A stretch of 6,357 nucleotides of DNA, from positions 1 to 6,357 of the forward strand of contig DIFN01000009.1 of assembly GCA_002419145.1 (NCBI GenBank), in the 5' to 3' direction. The DNA comes from Mageeibacillus sp. UBA5747 (GTDB lineage Bacteria; Bacillota; Clostridia; Saccharofermentanales; UBA5734). The position numbers and the translations under genes were made by a program. The notes under the pieces were generated by a model. The model made no database searches. It was not told the DNA's origin and saw only the letters and a list, made by a program, of their open reading frames with translations. Of the stretch, positions 1 through 6,357 are shown in pieces. Positions within the stretch are counted from its first letter, which is position 1. The number at the start of each line of letters is the position of its first letter.

Positions 1-548
1 GGTTGAGGATCTGGACCACACGGGCCAGCTCTTTTTCACGGCCGATGATGCGATCAATGTGGCCTTCATGGGCTTTGCTGGTCAGATTGGTGCCGAACTG
101 GTCGAGGAATTTGCGTTTTTTCTCCGGGCGCGGGCTGGAGGGGGCAGGGTCACCCTCATGGGAAGGGCTGCGCACGTCGCCGACTTCATTGGAGTCCTGG
201 CCGACCGATGCCGGCTGCAGTTCGTTGTTCTTTTCGTCTGTATGATCGCCGTCGCTTAGTTCGGGGTCGAATTGGTTCGAGATCGCTGACAAGTCGAAAT
301 CGCCGGACAGCAGGGACTGGAAGAGATTATCCGGGGTGCGGCCGTCGACCTGGGACATGACCTGGTTCATCCGGTCGGTCAGTTCGTCGATGTTGGCATC
401 GGAGATGCCAGCTTTGGAGAAGAGCTCATCCATGCCGCCGAGGCCGGTCTTATAGGCACATTTGAGGCAGAGGCCTTCGTTGATGCGCTGGCCATTTTCG
501 AAACGAGTGGTAAAAACTACGGCGAGATTCTTTTTGCAGATGACACAT

Positions 549-556
<8 letters not shown>
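1..556 (-). CDS. Clp/HSP100 family ATP-dependent unfoldase with N-terminal zinc finger, 5' part only
   Basis: Partial gene: the first 185 codons are present and the frame runs open off the left edge of the window. The product begins MAKCVICKKN. Cys4, Cys7, Cys30 and Cys33 form a CxxC-x22-CxxC zinc-binding finger. A polar, acidic and then Pro-rich low-complexity linker follows (about 84-149). Residues 150-185 match the entry into the first AAA+ domain of Clp ATPases (FLDQFGTNLT, then IDRIIGREKEL). Full-length relatives are hexameric cytoplasmic unfoldases that feed ClpP or disaggregate proteins. The finger in place of the usual Clp-N repeats resembles ClpE and a Clp type common in Clostridia, so a ClpC label would be less apt. 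Walker motifs lie outside the window. The ATG at 556-554 overlaps the uvrA stop by 8 bases, which suggests translational coupling. Family call firm, subfamily tentative. Confidence 0.87.
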
Positions 557-3482
<2,926 letters not shown>

Positions 3483-3486
3483 GGTG

Positions 3487-3495
3487 TCCTTACTA
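3487..3495 (-). promoter_or_regulatory. Tandem stop codons overlapping the uvrA ribosome binding site
   Basis: Read on the minus strand, the regulator gene ends TAG (3495-3493). An in-frame TAA (3492-3490) follows at once, and its last bases form AAGGA (3491-3487), four bases before the uvrA ATG at 3482. This site fixes the uvrA start. It also places termination of the regulator and initiation of uvrA within about one ribosome footprint. Confidence 0.7.
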
Positions 3496-4347
3496 TTGGC
3501 CGGACCAGGAGCGGCGATATCTGCCCGGAGCCATGCCGACGATCTTTGCAAACGCGCAGTGAAAATGATTCAGGTTATTATAACCGACCATGGCTGCGAT
3601 TTGCGTAACACTGTAACCTGTATTGAGCAGCAAAGACTGAGCCTGCCCGATCCGGCGCCGGATGATGTACTGCATGGGGGAGTAGCCCGCGTATTCTTTG
3701 AAGCAGTGGGCGAGGTAATATTGGTTGACATGCAGGGCCGAGGAAACCTGACTCAGGGAGATATCCTCCAGGAAATGCGTGTCAAGGTAGGCTTTGATCT
3801 CTCCGCCCAGGACCTGCCTGTCCTCCCTCATCCGGTCGCTTTGCTCGTGCAACCGGTTGTCGACCAGGATCAGCAAAGCTCGCAGCAAGTAATTGGTAAA
3901 CTCGGTCTGGCGATAGTCATCCGATGCAGTGGCCTCATAAATGAGTTCAAACACAAGCTTGAGCTTGGCAAAGGCTGGTCCGCTGGCAAAAACGGGCTTG
4001 AAGCTGGGAGGAACCAGCTGGTTGCTTTCCCGGTCCAGCAGCTGGAGATGCTTGATTGCCAGACTGAACACAACCATGGCGGCAACTGGATTGGCCACCT
4101 CATCATGGATGGCACCCTGGTTATAGATCAGGATGTCGCCCTCCTGCGCCTGGTATGTAACACCGTCAATGCTGTACTGGGCTTTGCCACTGACGATCAA
4201 CAGGATCTCAGCTCTGTCATCATGGTGATGCATCACACGTGGCGCTCGGCCGACCTCTCCCTGGGCCAGACAAACAGACAACAGTTCTGGCACAAGGTCA
4301 GAGCTGAAACTAGATCCAAAGGGTTTCGAAGTGTTGTAAAAAGACAT
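3493..4347 (-). CDS. AraC-family transcriptional regulator with N-terminal cupin-like domain
   Basis: A 284-residue protein of typical AraC/XylS length. The N-terminal half (about 20-110) looks like the effector-binding cupin barrel: a histidine-rich strand at 40-44 (HHHDD), the glycine turn IVSGKAQYSIDG (51-62), then EGDILIYNQGAIHDE (69-83). The C-terminal 100 residues carry two helix-turn-helix motifs. The first is around 196-219 (ISLSQVSSALHVNQYYLAHCFKE, starting at 196). The second is around 244-270, with the family-typical VGYNNLNHFHCAFAKIVGMAPGRYRR pattern starting at 254. A GAGG site lies four bases before the ATG. The gene is divergent from the isomerase-like gene at 4533, the usual arrangement for an AraC activator of sugar metabolism, so that gene is its likeliest target. 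It is also first in a likely transcript with uvrA. The ligand is unknown. Sugars or inositol derivatives are an inference from the neighbours. Confidence 0.93.
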   Translation of the reverse strand: MSFYNTSKPFGSSFSSDLVPELLSVCLAQGEVGRAPRVMHHHDDRAEILLIVSGKAQYSIDGVTYQAQEGDILIYNQGAIHDEVANPVAAMVVFSLAIKHLQLLDRESNQLVPPSFKPVFASGPAFAKLKLVFELIYEATASDDYRQTEFTNYLLRALLILVDNRLHEQSDRMREDRQVLGGEIKAYLDTHFLEDISLSQVSSALHVNQYYLAHCFKEYAGYSPMQYIIRRRIGQAQSLLLNTGYSVTQIAAMVGYNNLNHFHCAFAKIVGMAPGRYRRSWSGQ

Positions 4348-4371
4348 AGAACCTCAACAGGAAACAGCTAG

Positions 4372-4396
4372 GGTCATTTTCACATTTTCCCTGACC
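4372..4396. promoter_or_regulatory. Repeat cluster, possible operator near the regulator start
   Basis: Arms GGTCA (4372-4376) and TGACC (4392-4396) form an inverted repeat with a 15-base centre. Inside it CATTTTC occurs twice in direct orientation (4375-4381 and 4383-4389). The cluster overlaps the candidate leftward -10 box, a position expected for autorepression. The repeats are short and could be chance. Confidence 0.25.
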
Positions 4397-4404
4397 AAAA
4401 GCAA
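4376..4404 (-). promoter_or_regulatory. Weak candidate promoter for the regulator-uvrA-clp transcript
   Basis: On the minus strand a TTGCTT box (4404-4399) is separated by 17 bases from GAAAAT (4381-4376), and a TG one base upstream of the latter gives an extended -10. Transcription would begin near 4369, about 20 bases before the regulator start. Each box matches the sigma-A consensus only partly, so this is the best candidate rather than a secure call. Confidence 0.33.
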
Positions 4405-4426
4405 GAAACCACAAAGCCTTGCAACT

Positions 4427-4447
4427 GTCCGGCTCCAAACGTCCGGA
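4427..4447. promoter_or_regulatory. GTCCGG direct repeat, possible AraC-type operator
   Basis: GTCCGG occurs at 4427-4432 and again at 4441-4446, a 14-base period. TCCGG (4428-4432) also mirrors CCGGA (4443-4447). The repeat lies roughly 65-85 bases upstream of the start point predicted from the TATAAT at 4500, which is where AraC-family activators often bind. The usual spacing for this family is a little longer, so this is a suggestion only. Confidence 0.3.
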
Positions 4448-4499
4448 TCGCGTCTCTAACTGCGCAAGATTGGGCATAAACCGATGACAGCGATCTTCT

Positions 4500-4505
4500 T
4501 ATAAT
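4500..4505 (+). promoter_or_regulatory. Consensus -10 box of the isomerase-like gene
   Basis: A perfect TATAAT lies 27 bases before the ATG at 4533. At the standard 17-base spacing the -35 position reads TAAACC (4477-4482), only half matching TTGACA. A perfect -10 with a poor -35 is typical of activator-dependent promoters and fits control by the divergent AraC-type protein. Transcription would start near 4512, leaving a leader of about 20 bases. Confidence 0.6.
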
Positions 4506-4515
4506 GAAAGTAACC

Positions 4516-4524
4516 AGGAGGAGG
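4516..4524 (+). promoter_or_regulatory. Strong ribosome binding site of the isomerase-like gene
   Basis: AGGAGGAGG gives two overlapping Shine-Dalgarno matches. The second GGAGG (4520-4524) is eight bases from the ATG at 4533, ideal spacing. Another ATG at 4529, out of frame, would give only nine codons before a stop, so 4533 is the coding start. Confidence 0.85.
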
Positions 4525-4532
4525 GGTTATGC

Positions 4533-5324
4533 ATGCTAAAAAAAGATATCCATATTGAATCTTTGTACGCGGAACTTCCATTTGAACAACGGTTCGTCGC
4601 TGCCAAAGCGGATGGATTCACGGCGGTTGAATGGTGGGGCTGGGACAACAAGGATTTGCCGGCAGTCCGCCGCCTGCTGGACGAAAATGGTCTGACCTTG
4701 GCTGCGATGTCTGGAGATGGCCCGCTCTCAATGTGCGACCCGGTGAACAAAGTCCCCTACATCGCCTACGTCCGCCAGGCCATCGGTGCAGCCCGGATTG
4801 TTGGCTGTAAAACGTTGGTCATCCATTCCGATTCGCTGGAAGATTGGCCGCAATACGCCAAACCCATGTCAGGAAATTATTCGGACCTCTCACGGTATTG
4901 TGCCATGTTCGATGTCCTGAGAGAGATCACACCTGTGGCGGAGGAGGCCGGCATCACCTTTGTCCTCGAAGCCTTGAACATTGAAAAGGACCACTGTGGC
5001 AATTTTCTCAGCACAACCAGCCAGTCGGCCGACCTCGTCCGCGCGATCAACTCACCCCATCTGAAAATCCTTTATGATGCCTACCACATGTACCTCGATG
5101 AAGGCAAGATTTGTGAGACCACTGAGAAATACCTGCCCTGGATCGGCCATATCCACATTGCCGATGCGCCCGGGCGCAATGAACCTGGCACCGGCGTCAT
5201 CCATTACAGAAATTTCCTCTCTCATCTGGATCGGATCGGTTATGAATCTTTTGTGGGTTTTGAGCTTTATGCCAAGAATCATACGTCTGAGGCCGTCCAG
5301 GCGATCAAGGCGTGCTGGGAATAG
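4533..5324 (+). CDS. Hydroxypyruvate-isomerase/tagatose-epimerase-like TIM-barrel protein
   Basis: A 263-residue protein of the xylose-isomerase-like TIM-barrel superfamily, with the usual length for hydroxypyruvate isomerases (about 260). Visible landmarks are VEWWGWDNKDL (32-42), the third-strand region KTLVIHSDS (93-101), VLEALN with Glu146, ILYDAYHM with Asp182, GHIHIADAPGRNEPGTG (205-221) with His208, and VGFELYA with Glu244. Glu146, Asp182, His208 and Glu244 would form the divalent-metal site used for aldose-ketose or tautomer chemistry by a cis-enediol route. The ADxPGRxEPGTG segment is characteristic of Hyi. E. coli Hyi has Gln where this protein has His208, and the His is more like the tagatose-3-epimerase branch, so the substrate is open: hydroxypyruvate, a ketose, or an inositol-derived keto sugar. 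No signal peptide, so cytoplasmic. It has its own strong promoter and ribosome binding site, divergent from the AraC-type gene and convergent with iolI. Confidence 0.9.
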   Translation: MLKKDIHIESLYAELPFEQRFVAAKADGFTAVEWWGWDNKDLPAVRRLLDENGLTLAAMSGDGPLSMCDPVNKVPYIAYVRQAIGAARIVGCKTLVIHSDSLEDWPQYAKPMSGNYSDLSRYCAMFDVLREITPVAEEAGITFVLEALNIEKDHCGNFLSTTSQSADLVRAINSPHLKILYDAYHMYLDEGKICETTEKYLPWIGHIHIADAPGRNEPGTGVIHYRNFLSHLDRIGYESFVGFELYAKNHTSEAVQAIKACWE

Positions 5325-5386
5325 AGCCCATCCGTACGCCTCATCTGGTCGCAGCACAGTCCGATCATCTGCACACCTGGACAGGG

Positions 5387-5420
5387 AAAGGGATCGTCTC
5401 ATGTTTGAGGCGATCCCTTT
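5387..5420 (+). terminator. Intrinsic terminator between convergent genes, possibly bidirectional
   Basis: A 15-bp stem (5387-5401 with 5406-5420) closes on a TGTT loop, with one G-T wobble and otherwise complete pairing. The outer stem is AAAGGGATCG against CGATCCCTTT. Transcripts from the left end in TTTT (5418-5421), a short U-tract that lies mostly within the stem. From the right the tail is CCCTTTCCC, weaker still. It lies 62 bases past the isomerase-like stop and 68 bases past the iolI stop, the right place to separate the two. Confidence 0.72.
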
Positions 5421-5432
5421 TCTGGAGGAAAA

Positions 5433-5448
5433 AAGCTGATAAGCTGAT
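5433..5448. repeat. Perfect 8-bp tandem duplication in the intergenic region
   Basis: AAGCTGAT occurs twice back to back (5433-5440 and 5441-5448), just right of the terminator hairpin. Read leftward it gives ATCAGCTT twice followed by a T-run, which may help transcripts from iolI to pause or end. No other role is apparent. Confidence 0.5.
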
Positions 5449-5471
5449 TGCGCGGCCTGAACGGAAATTCA

Positions 5472-5486
5472 GACCTTTTCCAGGTC
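5472..5486 (-). other. Small hairpin just after the iolI stop
   Basis: GACCT (5472-5476) pairs with AGGTC (5482-5486) around a five-base loop, only two bases past the iolI stop codon. On the minus strand the sequence after it is TGAATTT, too poor in T for a convincing terminator. It may protect the 3' end or act together with the larger hairpin further on. Confidence 0.3.
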
Positions 5487-5488
5487 AT

Positions 5489-6328
5489 TTAGCCCAGTTG
5501 GAAATGGCGGCTGATCACGGCTTCGGATTTCTGTTTGGCAATGGTCAGGCATTCCTCGGCGGGCAGCTGATAGTATTCGGGGCGGAACAGCTCGACCGAA
5601 ATCGCATTGCTGTAGCCCTTCCGGGCCAGCGTGCCCAGGATGCCGTCGAGATCGACTGCGCCATCGCCCGGCCAGACGCGGTTTTCATCGCTGCCTTGGC
5701 CAACCGGCAGATCTTCGGCGTCATCGAGGTGGACGATAAAGACTTTGTTGACGTCGCAGGCTTCGAGCGCTGACATTTTGGAGTTCATGGCGTGGAAATG
5801 GTAGCAATCGAGCGTCACGCCAACATTGGCGCGGTTGCAGGCTTCGGCGATTTCCATGGCCTGTTCGAAGGTGTTAACCGTGTGGGCCGGTACGCCGCAG
5901 AATTCGATGCAGAGTTTGACGCCAAATGGGGCGGCGATATCAGCCAGCTTCTGGTACATACGGACAGTCTCGTTCTTGATTTCGGTCTTGGTCTTGATGC
6001 CCTGATCCCAGTTGCAGACGCCAATGACGATCTTACAGCCAATTTTGGCACCGACTTCGCACATGTATTTGAGGTCGTCGACGATTTTCTGTTCGCCGGC
6101 AGCATCATTGAAGGTGACCGGATACAGGGTGTTGAAAGCCAGTGGCTTCATCTTGCTGGTTGCAAAGAAGTTGACCAGATCGTCCACGGTGTGGGTCTGC
6201 AGATATTCCGGCAATTTGTCCATCGTACGGATTTCGATGTAATCGTAACCGAGCTTCTCGCCGATGACGAGGTCTCGCTCAAGCGTGGAGTTGCCGAGGG
6301 TCGTAGCTTCATTAAAACCGAGTTTCAT
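5489..6328 (-). CDS. iolI: Inosose isomerase, 2-keto-myo-inositol isomerase
   Basis: A 279-residue protein, full length for IolI (278 in Bacillus subtilis). The opening MKLGFNEATTLGNS, followed by GYDYIEIRTMDKLPEYL from 28, and the later stretches VNTFEQA (151-157), FHAM (178-181), RVWPGDGAVDLD (217-228) and VELFRPEYY (245-253) closely follow the Bacillus IolI protein as I know it. The metal ligands fall at the same positions: Glu142, Asp174, His200 and Glu246. IolI is a cytoplasmic TIM-barrel metalloenzyme that interconverts 2-keto-myo-inositol and 1-keto-D-chiro-inositol, which lets D-chiro-inositol enter the myo-inositol catabolic pathway. AAGGAG (6340-6335) sits six bases before the ATG. 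Only 29 bases upstream are visible, so I cannot tell whether it is first in a transcript or follows other iol genes. Substrate specificity in this superfamily is fluid, so the reaction is inferred from similarity. Confidence 0.93.
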   Translation of the reverse strand: MKLGFNEATTLGNSTLERDLVIGEKLGYDYIEIRTMDKLPEYLQTHTVDDLVNFFATSKMKPLAFNTLYPVTFNDAAGEQKIVDDLKYMCEVGAKIGCKIVIGVCNWDQGIKTKTEIKNETVRMYQKLADIAAPFGVKLCIEFCGVPAHTVNTFEQAMEIAEACNRANVGVTLDCYHFHAMNSKMSALEACDVNKVFIVHLDDAEDLPVGQGSDENRVWPGDGAVDLDGILGTLARKGYSNAISVELFRPEYYQLPAEECLTIAKQKSEAVISRHFQLG

Positions 6329-6334
6329 AGCGTT

Positions 6335-6340
6335 CTCCTT
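6335..6340 (-). promoter_or_regulatory. Ribosome binding site of iolI
   Basis: On the minus strand AAGGAG lies six bases before the ATG at 6328. This good Shine-Dalgarno site agrees with the start expected from the Bacillus protein. Confidence 0.8.
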
Positions 6341-6357
6341 ATGGTGTTTGATTGTGG

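Noticed and set aside
3483..3551. Upstream extension of uvrA by 23 codons to an ATG at 3551
   Set aside because: The extension overlaps the regulator gene, shows no similarity to UvrA N-termini, and the Met at 3482 has its own AAGGA and begins the conserved sequence.
4348..4370. Possible LexA/SOS box suggested by GAACCTCAAC
   Set aside because: The right half should read GTTC for the Gram-positive SOS box and does not, so there is no support for SOS control here.
5052..5402. Minus-strand open frame of 116 codons opposite the end of the isomerase-like gene
   Set aside because: It is antisense to the conserved metal-binding region of the isomerase-like protein and starts inside the terminator hairpin, with no identifiable domain.
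5312..5773. Plus-strand open frame of 153 codons spanning the intergenic hairpin into iolI
   Set aside because: It crosses the terminator and then runs antisense to conserved IolI sequence. No recognisable family.

Overview
The window shows about 6.4 kb of a moderately GC-rich, densely coded bacterial chromosome. The evidence favours an anaerobic Gram-positive lineage, probably Clostridia. Ribosome binding sites are strong (AGGAGG, AAGGAG). A Clp ATPase with an N-terminal four-cysteine zinc finger, a build I associate with Bacillota, lies at the left edge. An IolI protein closely resembling the Bacillus type lies at the right edge. The assignment comes from protein style only, and no RNA gene or phylogenetic marker confirms it.

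Left and middle (1-4347, all minus strand): three genes are packed head to tail. An AraC-family regulator with an N-terminal cupin-like domain (3493-4347) is followed after 10 bases by uvrA (549-3482), the damage-recognition ATPase of nucleotide excision repair. The uvrA stop then overlaps by 8 bases the start of a Clp/HSP100 unfoldase gene (556 down to the window edge, partial). The spacing implies co-transcription, and the last junction suggests translational coupling.

Centre (4348-4532): a divergent intergenic region holds a perfect TATAAT -10 box facing right with a poor -35 box. It also holds short repeats that could bind the AraC-type regulator, and a weak candidate promoter facing left.

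Right (4533-6328): two xylose-isomerase-like TIM-barrel genes face each other. The plus-strand gene is a hydroxypyruvate-isomerase/tagatose-epimerase-like protein. The minus-strand gene is a confident IolI, which isomerises 2-keto-myo-inositol in inositol catabolism. A strong 15-bp hairpin lies between them and could end transcription from one or both sides.

Functionally, the AraC regulator, the isomerase-like gene and iolI look like the edge of a carbohydrate or inositol utilisation locus that abuts a DNA-repair and proteostasis transcription unit. The regulator probably controls the divergent isomerase gene. Whether its promoter also drives uvrA is the most interesting open question. I see no mobile element, CRISPR array, tRNA, rRNA or clearly novel system. 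Long open frames opposite uvrA and the regulator look like shadows of those genes.
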